Below are positions 28,053 to 35,877 of a stretch of 64,000 nt of DNA, piece by piece. Made by a program: the position numbers and the translations under genes. Below the pieces are notes generated by a model that was not told the DNA's origin, did no database searches, and was given only the letters and a program-made list of their open reading frames with translations. Origin of the DNA: Poriferisodalis sp022821985 (GTDB lineage: Bacteria; Actinomycetota; Acidimicrobiia; Acidimicrobiales; Poriferisodalaceae). Where the stretch lies: NCBI RefSeq assembly GCF_965219595.1, contig NZ_OZ244781.1:434001-498000 (forward strand). Direction: 5' to 3'. The number at the start of each line of letters is the position of its first letter. Within the stretch, counting starts at the first letter, position 1.

Positions 28053-28790
28053 CTATGGCGACGGAGATTTGCCGCCCGAACCGGCGGCGACGAGCCGGGC
28101 CGAGCGCCTCTCGACGGCCAGGCCGTCGCTGAGCGGGAGGTCGTTCGCGGCTCGCAGACAGCGGCGCAGCGCCCGGGCCACCGGTTGATCGATCCGGGCG
28201 AGCTGACCCGCCAATTCCGCTGTGCGGCTGTCGAGATCGTCGGGCGGCACGACCTCGGCGACGATGCCGAGCCGGAGAGCCTCGGCTGCGTCGATGTTTC
28301 TGCCGCTGAGCACCAGCGGCAAGGCAGCCACAGGTCCGATGGCCGCGGTGAGGCTCTGGGTGCCGCCGGCAGCGGGAAGCATGCCGAGCTTGGCTTCTGG
28401 CAGGCCCATCACCGAGTCCTCGCTGGCGATGCGCAAGTCGCACAGCAGCGACATCTCCAGGCCCGAGCCGAGCGCGTAGCCGTGCAGCGCGCACAGGGTG
28501 GGCACTGGCAAGTTCACCAGCGGCAACCACGGGTCGCGGTCCCAGCGAATTCGCCGTGCATCGAAGATCGACTCGGCGGTGCCGAACTCGGAAAGGTCAG
28601 CGCCTGCGCTGAAGTGCTTGCCCTCGGCGGCGAGAACCACGCAGCGCACGTCGGGCACGTCGCGCACGGCAGTGATCGCCTCGATGAGCCCGTCGCGCAT
28701 GTCCAGGTCGTAGATGTTCAGCGGAGGGTGACACAGCGTGATCGTGGCCACGCCGTCATGGCCGAACACCAGTCGCACGCGCTCAGCCAT
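28053..28790 (-). CDS. Enoyl-CoA hydratase/isomerase family protein
   Basis: 245 residues from ATG 28790 (GTG 28799 is an alternative). Crotonase-fold marks are HFSAGADLSEF (oxyanion region), GYALGSGLEMSLLCD and GLPEAKLGMLPAAGGTQ, keeping both catalytic glutamates of hydratases. It should hydrate an enoyl-CoA in beta-oxidation-like degradation. The start overlaps the stop of the CaiB-like gene upstream by eight bases, so the two are coupled. Confidence 0.92.
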   Translation of the reverse strand: MAERVRLVFGHDGVATITLCHPPLNIYDLDMRDGLIEAITAVRDVPDVRCVVLAAEGKHFSAGADLSEFGTAESIFDARRIRWDRDPWLPLVNLPVPTLCALHGYALGSGLEMSLLCDLRIASEDSVMGLPEAKLGMLPAAGGTQSLTAAIGPVAALPLVLSGRNIDAAEALRLGIVAEVVPPDDLDSRTAELAGQLARIDQPVARALRRCLRAANDLPLSDGLAVERRSARLVAAGSGGKSPSP

Positions 28791-29835
28791 GCCGATCACC
28801 GCCCGACTCGGCTAGGGAAGCCGGAGCGTGAGCGACATTGCTGCAGGAAACCCGGCTCGCCAGCGGCGTCACTGCGCCCGCCAGCGACACACGTGTGTGC
28901 TGGGGTGCGACGCCCGCGAGCTGATCCACCGCGATGCCTGCCGCCAGCAGTCCGGCAAGCGGATCGGGGTAGGAAAACGCGGGCGTCCGCGGCTCGTCGC
29001 CCAGCAAACCGAGGCCCGAGGCGGCGTGGACGCCGGTGCCGTAGGCAATCCAGTCGCGCTCCGGCGAGTCCGGTTCGAACGCAGTGATCGCCAAGGTGCG
29101 CAGCCGCGGATGGCGGGCACACAGTTGCGAGGGCAGCAGGTCCAGGTTGCCGAGCGCCCGCGGAGAGAGGGAGGTAACCAGAAGGTCTGCCGTCGCCAAG
29201 AGCTCGTCGAGGCTCCGGCGGCCTGCCGGGTGCCGGGGGTCAAGCTCGACTGCGGTCTTGTGCGCGTTCAGCTCGTCGTACATCGCCGTGCCCGCCAGGC
29301 CGTCAGGCCGTGCCGCAGAGCTGACCTTGCGCACGTCTGCGCCCGCGCGGCCCAGCAGCTCAGTGCACAGCGGCCCGGCCCACATCGAGGTCAGGTCCAC
29401 CACGTTGACACTGCCAATGCCGGATGAGGCCCGTGCCGCGCCGGACGCGCCGAGGTCGATGCCGGATGCTGTCGGCGGCGTGCCGGATGCTGAGATCGCA
29501 CCCCGGCGGGTGGACGCAACCGGAAGCCGGCGGTAAGGCGTCACCGGCAAGCGCCACTCCTGGGCCGCAACCGCGACGGCTTCTGGATTGGACTCGCCGC
29601 GGTGCACATCGGCGAAACGTTCCCAGGTTTCCGCGTCGTCGGGTCCGAGGTCGACGCACAGCGCGCCATCACCCCACGCAACTGGTCGGCTCGGCACGTC
29701 GGTAGTCCCGACCCGACGGGGCATCTCGATCCAGCTCTGGGAATCGCCCACCACGCCAGTGCCCAGTCGTCGATCGACGGCAGCTGCCAGCTCGGTGCCA
29801 TATTCGAACAGGCCCGGCGGCAGCCAATCGCTCAC
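28783..29835 (-). CDS. CaiB/BaiF-like CoA-transferase with unusual N-terminal domain
   Basis: 350 residues. The region from ~140 on begins a class III CoA-transferase domain (VNVVDLTSMWAGPLCTELL, GADVRKVS) and keeps the nucleophile as FSYPDPLAG, but it stops soon after, so only about the first half of the usual domain is present. The N-terminal ~135 residues do not look like CaiB and recall the C-terminal small-domain side of the double CaiB proteins or a separate substrate module. It sits between two enoyl-CoA hydratase genes. Activity as a transferase is uncertain. Confidence 0.8.
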   Translation of the reverse strand: MSDWLPPGLFEYGTELAAAVDRRLGTGVVGDSQSWIEMPRRVGTTDVPSRPVAWGDGALCVDLGPDDAETWERFADVHRGESNPEAVAVAAQEWRLPVTPYRRLPVASTRRGAISASGTPPTASGIDLGASGAARASSGIGSVNVVDLTSMWAGPLCTELLGRAGADVRKVSSAARPDGLAGTAMYDELNAHKTAVELDPRHPAGRRSLDELLATADLLVTSLSPRALGNLDLLPSQLCARHPRLRTLAITAFEPDSPERDWIAYGTGVHAASGLGLLGDEPRTPAFSYPDPLAGLLAAGIAVDQLAGVAPQHTRVSLAGAVTPLASRVSCSNVAHAPASLAESGGDRHG

Positions 29836-29872
29836 GGCTAACGCCCTGAACTGTGTCTGATGCTTCTCATGG

Positions 29873-30487
29873 CTAACGCCCTGAGAAGTCGGGCGGGCGC
29901 TTGTCGAAGAAGGCGGCGAGACCCTCGGCGCGGTCTTCGGTAGCTGCGAGCTGGTGATTCAGGTCGCCTTCGAGTCGCAGGCCGTCAGCCAGCGGCAGCT
30001 CGGAGCCCCGGTGCACGGCCTCCTTGGCGAACTCCAGCGCCAGCGGCCCCGCGCCAGCCAGCTCGTCCAGCCAGCGATCCACCGCCTCGTCCAGATCATC
30101 CTCGACGGCGTGTGCCAGCCCCCACTCCAGCGCAGTCGCCGCATCCAATTCGGTTCCGAGCAGCAGCATCGAACTCGCTCGCGAGGCACCGACCGCACGG
30201 GGCAGCCGCTGGGTGCCGCCCCAGGCCGGCAGCCGCCCCTCCAGCGCATCGCGCATCGCGAATCGAGCGCTCGAATCGCACAGACGGACATCGCAGGCCA
30301 GCGCTATCTCGAGTCCCGCACCAGCGCATACGCCCGAAATGGCGCAGACCACCGGGCTCCGAACCGCGGCCAATGCCGACGCCGGGTCGGGCTGCAGCTC
30401 CAGTGGGTCAAAGCCGATGCCCGAGCAGAAGTCGCTGCCGGGCTCGTTGCGCAGCACCAGCACCGCCGGCTCGCGCGCCTCACGCAC
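29873..30487 (-). CDS. Enoyl-CoA hydratase family protein (start uncertain)
   Basis: 204 residues from GTG 30487, showing SDFCSGIGFDP, GVCAGAGLEIALACD and LPAWGGTQRLP. The first catalytic Glu (GLEI) is kept and the second is Asp. Similarity clearly continues upstream of this GTG (LDRAAARALADLCASV is the helix before the core strand), but that stretch has no ATG, GTG or TTG before an in-frame TAG. A CTG at 30568 behind AGGGGGTGG would give 231 residues and is the likely true start. If GTG 30487 is used the protein lacks its first strands. Confidence 0.8.
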   Translation of the reverse strand: MREAREPAVLVLRNEPGSDFCSGIGFDPLELQPDPASALAAVRSPVVCAISGVCAGAGLEIALACDVRLCDSSARFAMRDALEGRLPAWGGTQRLPRAVGASRASSMLLLGTELDAATALEWGLAHAVEDDLDEAVDRWLDELAGAGPLALEFAKEAVHRGSELPLADGLRLEGDLNHQLAATEDRAEGLAAFFDKRPPDFSGR

Positions 30488-30607
30488 CGACGCGCACAGA
30501 TCAGCCAGTGCACGCGCCGCGGCGCGGTCCAGCGCGCCGCCTCGCAGTGTGTGCTCGATGCGTTTCAGGGTGCCACCACCCCCTCGGGTGGCCGGCGCAG
30601 GTTTCCC

Positions 30608-30850
30608 CTAATCGGCCGACTTGGTCTTCTTGGGCTCCTGCAGCGCCATGTCCTTGCCGTTGCACTGCAAGGTCACTGCGCCCGGCTTGGTGACGAGCAC
30701 CTCGATGCCGGAATCCTCGTCCTGGTAGCGCTTGCCGACCTTCAGTCCCTCGCCGCCAGACGACGCGGAGATGTCAGCCTCACCGCCCTTGGTGACGATG
30801 ACCTGTACGCCGCCGTCGAAGTCCAGACGCTCTCCAGCCTTGGTCGCCAC
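30608..30850 (-). CDS. Small duplicated desulforedoxin-like protein without its metal cysteines
   Basis: 80 residues with two similar halves: GERLDFDGGVQVIVTKGGEADI and GKRYQDEDSGIEVLVTKPGAVTL. The second half ends LQCNGKDM. This is the outline of the desulforedoxin/rubredoxin-like knuckle (GxxYxCxxCGxxVxV...LxCCGxPM), but of the four iron or zinc cysteines only one is left in the second copy and none in the first. It probably keeps the beta fold without binding iron. It lies 120 bases upstream of the hydratase gene and divergent from the epimerase-like gene. Function unknown. Confidence 0.65.
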   Translation of the reverse strand: MATKAGERLDFDGGVQVIVTKGGEADISASSGGEGLKVGKRYQDEDSGIEVLVTKPGAVTLQCNGKDMALQEPKKTKSAD

Positions 30851-30977
30851 AGCATCCCCCTGGTCTCATCGTGTCAATGCGAAATGTGGTCCGTATGAAG
30901 CTACACGCCGCGCCGCGGCATTACCTCGCCTTGAGCACACTCGAACCGGCGGCTCAGAATCGTTCCAGACGAGACGG

Positions 30978-30983
30978 CACAAT
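30978..30983 (+). promoter_or_regulatory. Possible -10 element (CACAAT) of a leaderless promoter
   Basis: CACAAT lies six bases before GTG 30990. The 12-mer GGCTCAGAATCG at 30951-30962, identical to the one at 19491, sits at the -35 distance. Weak alone. Confidence 0.3.
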
Positions 30984-30989
30984 GATCCG

Positions 30990-32135
30990 GTGACGTCGCA
31001 CCGCGCAGCGCTGGTGGTCGGGGGAACCGGCCCGACCGGGCCGCTCGTCGTCAACGGGCTGATCGAACGCGGCTACGACGTGACCATCCTGCACACCGGA
31101 CGGCACCAGACCGACCTGATCGGCCCCGAAGTCCGCCGCATCTACACCGACCCCTTCGACGGCGAGGCCACCGCCGCAGCGCTCGGCGACGAGTCGTTTG
31201 ACCTGGTCGTGGCCATGTACGGGCGGCTGCGGATGCTGGCGCCGCTGCTGGCGGGACGCTGCGGCCATTTCGTGTCGATCGGCGGTGTCGGCGTGTACCG
31301 GGGCTTCGGCAGCCCCGACGACCTGTTCCCGCTCGGCATGCCGGTGCCGCTGCCGTACGGCGCGCCGCTGGTCGGCGACGGCGAGGAGTTCCGCAAGCTG
31401 CGGATGATCCGGGTCACTGAAGAGGCCGTCTTCGAGCACCACCCCAGCGCGATCCACCTGCGCTATCCCCAGCTCTACGGACCACGCCAGCCGTTGCCAC
31501 GTGAGTGGCCGCTGGTGCGCAGGGCACTCGACCGGCGGCCTCACCTCGTGGTGGCCGACGGGGGCTTGACGGTGAAGAGCCAGGGATGGATCGGCAACGC
31601 CGCGCACGCCACGCTGCTGGCGTGCGATGCGCCTGCCGCCGCGCTCGGCGGCATCTACAACGTGGCCGATTCGTCAGCGCTGTCGATCGCCCAGATCGCC
31701 GAGGTCATCGCGGACGAGCTTGGCCACCGCTGGGAGTTGGTGTCGCTGCCCTACGAGCTGGCAGCACCGGCACGCCCGCTGGTGGGCAGCTGGTCCACCA
31801 CGCACCGGGTGCTCGACATCGGTCCGACGGTGCGGGATCTCGGCTACCACGACGTGCTGGCGCCCGTCGATGCGTGGCGGGCGGCCACTCGCTGGCTGGT
31901 TGAGAACCCGCCGGAACGCGGCGGGGCGCTCGAGCAGCGGCTGGGCGATCCCTTCGACTACGACGCCGAGGACCGCCTGATCGCGGCATGGAAGGACGCT
32001 CGTCGCGGTCTTGCGACCGCGTTGGACGGCATCGAGTGGTCCAGCGAGCCCAACTACGGCAGCGCGTACGTCGGCAACCGCCCGAACCCGGGCGTCACCG
32101 AGAAACGCGAGAACCTGAACGCAACCGAGTCCTAG
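30990..32135 (+). CDS. NAD-dependent epimerase/dehydratase-like protein (extended SDR, atypical)
   Basis: 381 residues from GTG 30990. The cofactor loop is GGTGPTGP near the N-terminus and later blocks (FVSIGGVGVYRG, IHLRYPQLYGPRQ, GIYNVADSSALS) follow the extended-SDR plan, with IGNAAHATLLA as the partner-binding region. The classical YxxxK is not evident, so it may be an atypical SDR that binds NAD(P) without normal catalysis. The frame upstream of the GTG is not conserved in character. The C-terminal ~40 residues are polar. Confidence 0.85.
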   Translation: MTSHRAALVVGGTGPTGPLVVNGLIERGYDVTILHTGRHQTDLIGPEVRRIYTDPFDGEATAAALGDESFDLVVAMYGRLRMLAPLLAGRCGHFVSIGGVGVYRGFGSPDDLFPLGMPVPLPYGAPLVGDGEEFRKLRMIRVTEEAVFEHHPSAIHLRYPQLYGPRQPLPREWPLVRRALDRRPHLVVADGGLTVKSQGWIGNAAHATLLACDAPAAALGGIYNVADSSALSIAQIAEVIADELGHRWELVSLPYELAAPARPLVGSWSTTHRVLDIGPTVRDLGYHDVLAPVDAWRAATRWLVENPPERGGALEQRLGDPFDYDAEDRLIAAWKDARRGLATALDGIEWSSEPNYGSAYVGNRPNPGVTEKRENLNATES

Positions 32136-32187
32136 GCAAGTCCAGTCGCCAGCTCGCCCAATCGGCGAGAACGCCCAGCAGGACTGC

Positions 32188-33906
32188 TCAGCGCGCCAGC
32201 GGGCCCCGCAGGAGCTGACCCGGCACGGCGCCGGTCACCTTGCCGTGCTCGGTGATGACTTCGCCATTCACAATGGTGGCCGCGAAGCCGGTGGCCGTTT
32301 GGCGCAGGCGCGGAGCGCCCGCCGGCAGGTCGTGCACCAGCACAGGCATGTCTGGTGACACCGTGTCGGGATCGAACACATTCACGTCAGCCGCCTTGCC
32401 CACTTCCAGCACGCCACGATCGTCGAAACCCCATGCCGTCGCGGGCAGCTGCGTGATGCGGTGCACGGCGTCTTCCAGCGTGAACTCCTGACGATCGCGT
32501 ACCCAGTGGCCCAGCAGGTGCGTCTGCAGCGACGAGTCCATGATCTGTGTGACGTGCGCACCGCTGTCGGAAAACGTCGGGATCGCCCGGGGGTGCTTCA
32601 ACAAGTGCAGCACCAGATCCTGGTCCTGATTGGCGAGGGCCTGGACGAAGAACATCTCCAAATCGCTGTCGAGCGCAAGATCGACGAACGCTTCCATCGG
32701 CGTCGTACCACGCTCGGCAGCGATCACGTCCATCGTGCGGAACGGCGGCAGCGGCTGCGTCAACGGGTAGATGTGCGACCAGATCGGCTTGCGGGCTTCG
32801 GGCCCGAGGGCCCTGCCGTAGTCGCCATTCTCAGCCTCGTCCACCAGCCGAGCCCGGATCTCGGGGTCTCGGAGCGCCGACCACTGCTCGCCCCGAGAGT
32901 CGGCGCGCAGCTCGCGCCACAGCGGCAGAGCATCGAACGGCAGCGAGGTCTTGAACGACAGCAGCGTGCCCAGGCAACGGGAATGCGCCTGCCCCCACGA
33001 AGTGCCGCCGGCGGCGTTGATGCCGTCGAGCAGCTTGATCACCGGCTTCCAGTGGTGGTCCTCGCTGGAGGGGGCGAGCATGCCGTAGGTGATCGGCACC
33101 CGGGTACGGGCGCCCAGCTCGACGATCTTGGCCACATAGGCGTCGTTCCGTTCGGTGTCGCGTGAGCGCAGATCGCCGTGATTGGCCAGCTCGAAGATGC
33201 CAGCGCCCATGACGCCCATCTCACTGACCAACGCATCGATCTCCGACCATTCCGCCAGGCGCGAGGCCACCGGGCGGTCGTCGGCGGTCTCATGGTTGTA
33301 CGAGATGGAAGTGGTGAAGCCGATGGCGCCGGCGTAAAGCGAATCGCGCAGCTGCTGCAGCATCAGCGCCAGCTCGTCATCGTTGGCGCCGCGGTCGAAG
33401 GCGGCCTCGCCCATGGCCCACGTGCGCAGCGCCGAATGGCCGAGGTAGCCGGCGTAGTTGATGCCCTTGGGCGTGGCGTCCACGAAGTCGAGGTATTCGG
33501 GAAAGGTCTCCCATGTCCAGTCGATGCCTGCAGACATGGCTTCGGCGGAGATGTCCTCGGCCCGCTCGAGGTTGCGCACCACGAGGTGGCGGGCATCGGC
33601 GCGGGCGGGCGCCAGCGTGAAGCCGCAGTTGCCCATCACGGCGGTGGTCACACCGTGGAAGCACGAGCTCTCGCCCATCGGATCCCAAGCGATCTGGGCA
33701 TCCATGTGGGTGTGCACGTCGATGAACCCGGGCGTCACGACGTGGCCCTCGGCGTCGATGGTGCGATCGACCCTGCGGCCTGCGAGATCGCCGGGCGACT
33801 CGCCAATCTCAGCCACGACGCCATCGGAGATGAGCACGTCGGCGCGGCGCGGCTCAGCGCCCGTGCCGTCGATCAAACTCCCGCCTGAAATCAGCAGATC
33901 ACCCAT
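32188..33906 (-). CDS. N-acyl-D-amino-acid deacylase (D-aminoacylase) family amidohydrolase
   Basis: 572 residues. The N-terminal beta-sandwich leads into GFIDVHTHMDA with metal ligands His65 and His67; the metal-bridging cysteine characteristic of D-aminoacylases is Cys94 in MGNCGF; later FSDSGAHV holds the catalytic aspartate, and the C-terminus returns to the sandwich (GKAADVNVFDPD). The family removes acyl groups from N-acyl-D-amino acids or cleaves related cyclic amides. It is convergent with the epimerase-like gene and divergent from the esterase at 34047. Confidence 0.92.
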   Translation of the reverse strand: MGDLLISGGSLIDGTGAEPRRADVLISDGVVAEIGESPGDLAGRRVDRTIDAEGHVVTPGFIDVHTHMDAQIAWDPMGESSCFHGVTTAVMGNCGFTLAPARADARHLVVRNLERAEDISAEAMSAGIDWTWETFPEYLDFVDATPKGINYAGYLGHSALRTWAMGEAAFDRGANDDELALMLQQLRDSLYAGAIGFTTSISYNHETADDRPVASRLAEWSEIDALVSEMGVMGAGIFELANHGDLRSRDTERNDAYVAKIVELGARTRVPITYGMLAPSSEDHHWKPVIKLLDGINAAGGTSWGQAHSRCLGTLLSFKTSLPFDALPLWRELRADSRGEQWSALRDPEIRARLVDEAENGDYGRALGPEARKPIWSHIYPLTQPLPPFRTMDVIAAERGTTPMEAFVDLALDSDLEMFFVQALANQDQDLVLHLLKHPRAIPTFSDSGAHVTQIMDSSLQTHLLGHWVRDRQEFTLEDAVHRITQLPATAWGFDDRGVLEVGKAADVNVFDPDTVSPDMPVLVHDLPAGAPRLRQTATGFAATIVNGEVITEHGKVTGAVPGQLLRGPLAR

Positions 33907-34033
33907 GTCGTGCCCCCGTCATCGCCGCCGCTTCCGCACGCGGCCGTGCCCGCATCAGCGTACGGCAGCGGGAGGTCGGGCACCGGCGGAAGCGCGGCCC
34001 CAAACGGCCCCGCGAGGCTCCCGTCCCGCCTCA

Positions 34034-34039
34034 TATGCT
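34034..34039 (+). promoter_or_regulatory. Putative -10 element of a leaderless promoter (TATGCT)
   Basis: TATGCT lies seven bases before GTG 34047, followed by gcgcgcc, closely resembling TACGCTgcgcgcATG at 19517. The ATG at 34035 is inside this box, which argues that GTG 34047 is the real start of the esterase. Confidence 0.45.
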
Positions 34040-34046
34040 GCGCGCC

Positions 34047-35024
34047 GTGACACTTGAAGCAGAAGCATCCCAAGTCATCGACCAGTTGAACGCCCTGGGC
34101 CGACCGTCATTCCAAGATGTCGGCTTCGAGCGTGCCCGAGCGGGCTTCGAGGAAATGCCGCCCGCTGGCGAGTTCGTCGAGGTTGCCTCCACGGAGGACC
34201 GGACGATTCCCGGCCCCGACGGAAATGAGATCGCCGTGCGCATCTACCGGCCCGGCGACGGCGCGGCCACTGCCGATGCAAGCGGCGTGCTCGGCTGCCT
34301 CGTGTATTTCCACGGCGGCGGCTGGGTGGTCGGCAGCATCGAGACCCACGACCGCACGTGCCGGGCGCTCACGATGCTGGCCGGAGTCGTGACGGTGTCG
34401 GTGGACTACCGGCTCGCACCCGAGTTTCCGTTCCCAGCGCCGGCTGATGACTGCTGTGCCGCCACCCAGTGGGTGATCGACAATGCCAGCGAGCTGGGCA
34501 TCGACCCGGCTCGTGTGGCGATCGGCGGCGACAGTGCAGGTGGCAATCTCGCCGCCGCCGTTGCGCTCATGTGCCGCGACGGCGCAGCGAATGGCGACGC
34601 TTGCGGCCAGCCGGCCCTGCAGGTGCTCATCTACCCGGTCACAGATTTCGACCGCGACACCCATTCGATGATCGCCAACGCCGAGGGCTACCTGCTGACC
34701 CGCGACACGATGGCCTGGTTCGACGATCACTACTGCGCGCCGTCCGAGCGAGCCAATCCCTATGCGGCCCCGCTCGCGGTGGACGATCCCTCGGGCGCCG
34801 CGCCTGCCTTCGTCATCGTGGCCGGTCACGATCCGCTGCGCGACGAGGGCGTCGAATACGCACAGAAGCTTGCCGATGCCGGAGTGCCCACCACGCTCAT
34901 CGAGTACCCGGGCCAGTTCCACGGTTTCTTCGGCATGACCCGCTTCCTGGATCAAGCACACGAGGCGCAGGAATTCACCGCCATTGCGATGCGGCGTGCC
35001 CTCGCGGCCCCCGAGGCCGACTGA
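34047..35024 (+). CDS. Alpha/beta hydrolase esterase of the hormone-sensitive lipase family
   Basis: 325 residues from GTG 34047. It carries HGGGW (89-93, oxyanion hole) and GDSAG (161-165) with nucleophile Ser163; the later GHDPLRDEG and QFHGFFGM supply the acid and histidine. Such enzymes cleave short acyl esters and lactones in the cytoplasm. An ATG at 34035 would add four residues but overlaps the proposed -10 box. It is followed after 55 bases by a tandem VOC protein on the same strand. Confidence 0.92.
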   Translation: MTLEAEASQVIDQLNALGRPSFQDVGFERARAGFEEMPPAGEFVEVASTEDRTIPGPDGNEIAVRIYRPGDGAATADASGVLGCLVYFHGGGWVVGSIETHDRTCRALTMLAGVVTVSVDYRLAPEFPFPAPADDCCAATQWVIDNASELGIDPARVAIGGDSAGGNLAAAVALMCRDGAANGDACGQPALQVLIYPVTDFDRDTHSMIANAEGYLLTRDTMAWFDDHYCAPSERANPYAAPLAVDDPSGAAPAFVIVAGHDPLRDEGVEYAQKLADAGVPTTLIEYPGQFHGFFGMTRFLDQAHEAQEFTAIAMRRALAAPEAD

Positions 35025-35079
35025 CCGAAACCGGCCGACGAGCACGACGCGGCGACATCAGCGAGGAGAGACGGAAGAC

Positions 35080-35874
35080 ATGCCATTGCGAGAGAGCCAT
35101 CGGGCCGGGACACCCTCGTGGGTCGACTTGGCGACCACCGACGTGGAGGGCGCCATCGACTTCTACGGCGCGGTCATGGGCTGGGAGTACGAGCGCGACC
35201 CCACCGGCGAGATCAATTACGTCATGGCTGTTGTGGACGGGCACCCGGCCGCCGGAGTGTTCGACATGCCCCCCGAGATGCTCAGCGAAGGCGTGCCGCC
35301 CTGCTGGAACGTTTACGTCACCGTGGACGATGCCGACGAGTTCGCCGGTCAGGTGGCGGCGGCCGGCGGAGCGGTCATGCGACCGGCCATCGACGTGCCC
35401 GAGCCGGGTCCAGCCGCCGCCGGCCGCATGGTCATCGCTGCCGACCCGACGGGCGCCGTGTTCTGCACGTGGACGCCGATTACCGCGATCGGTGCAGGCA
35501 TCGTGAATGCCCCCGGTGCATTCACCTGGGCCGAGGTCGCCACGCACGACAACGACGCCGCAGAAGCCTTCTACTGCAAGCTGTTCGGCTGGGAAGCGGG
35601 GACGATGGAAGGTGTGCCCGACTCTCCGACAGTGTTCACGCTCGACGGGGAACCGGTGGCGAGCACGTCGGTGGCACCGCCTCCCGGTGTGCCGCCGCAC
35701 TGGCGGGTGAGCTTCGGGGTGAACGACGTCGACGCCGCCTGCGCTGCGGCGACGGCCAACGGCGGCAACGTGATCGTGCCACCCTTCGACTGGGGCCCGG
35801 GCCGCATGGCCACGATCGCCGACCCCGTCGGCGCAACATTCGACGTGGTCACCCTCACCGACTGGCCCGAGTAG
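35080..35874 (+). CDS. Two-domain VOC family protein (CFP30B-like)
   Basis: 264 residues made of two VOC units: WVDLATTDVEGAIDFYGAVMGW at the start and FTWAEVATHDNDAAEAFYCKLFGW at about residue 145, each ending in an ADPTGAVF / ADPVGATF strand. Two such units in one chain form one full ligand site, as in mycobacterial CFP30B-type proteins. The ligand is unknown. ATG 35080 is preceded by GAGGAGAG. It is convergent with the double CaiB gene, whose stop is three bases away. Confidence 0.9.
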   Translation: MPLRESHRAGTPSWVDLATTDVEGAIDFYGAVMGWEYERDPTGEINYVMAVVDGHPAAGVFDMPPEMLSEGVPPCWNVYVTVDDADEFAGQVAAAGGAVMRPAIDVPEPGPAAAGRMVIAADPTGAVFCTWTPITAIGAGIVNAPGAFTWAEVATHDNDAAEAFYCKLFGWEAGTMEGVPDSPTVFTLDGEPVASTSVAPPPGVPPHWRVSFGVNDVDAACAAATANGGNVIVPPFDWGPGRMATIADPVGATFDVVTLTDWPE

Positions 35875-35877
35875 GGC

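Noticed and set aside
34035..34046. ATG 34035 as the start of the esterase
   Set aside because: It lies within the TATGCT -10 box; GTG 34047 has the same spacing as other leaderless starts. The difference is only four residues.
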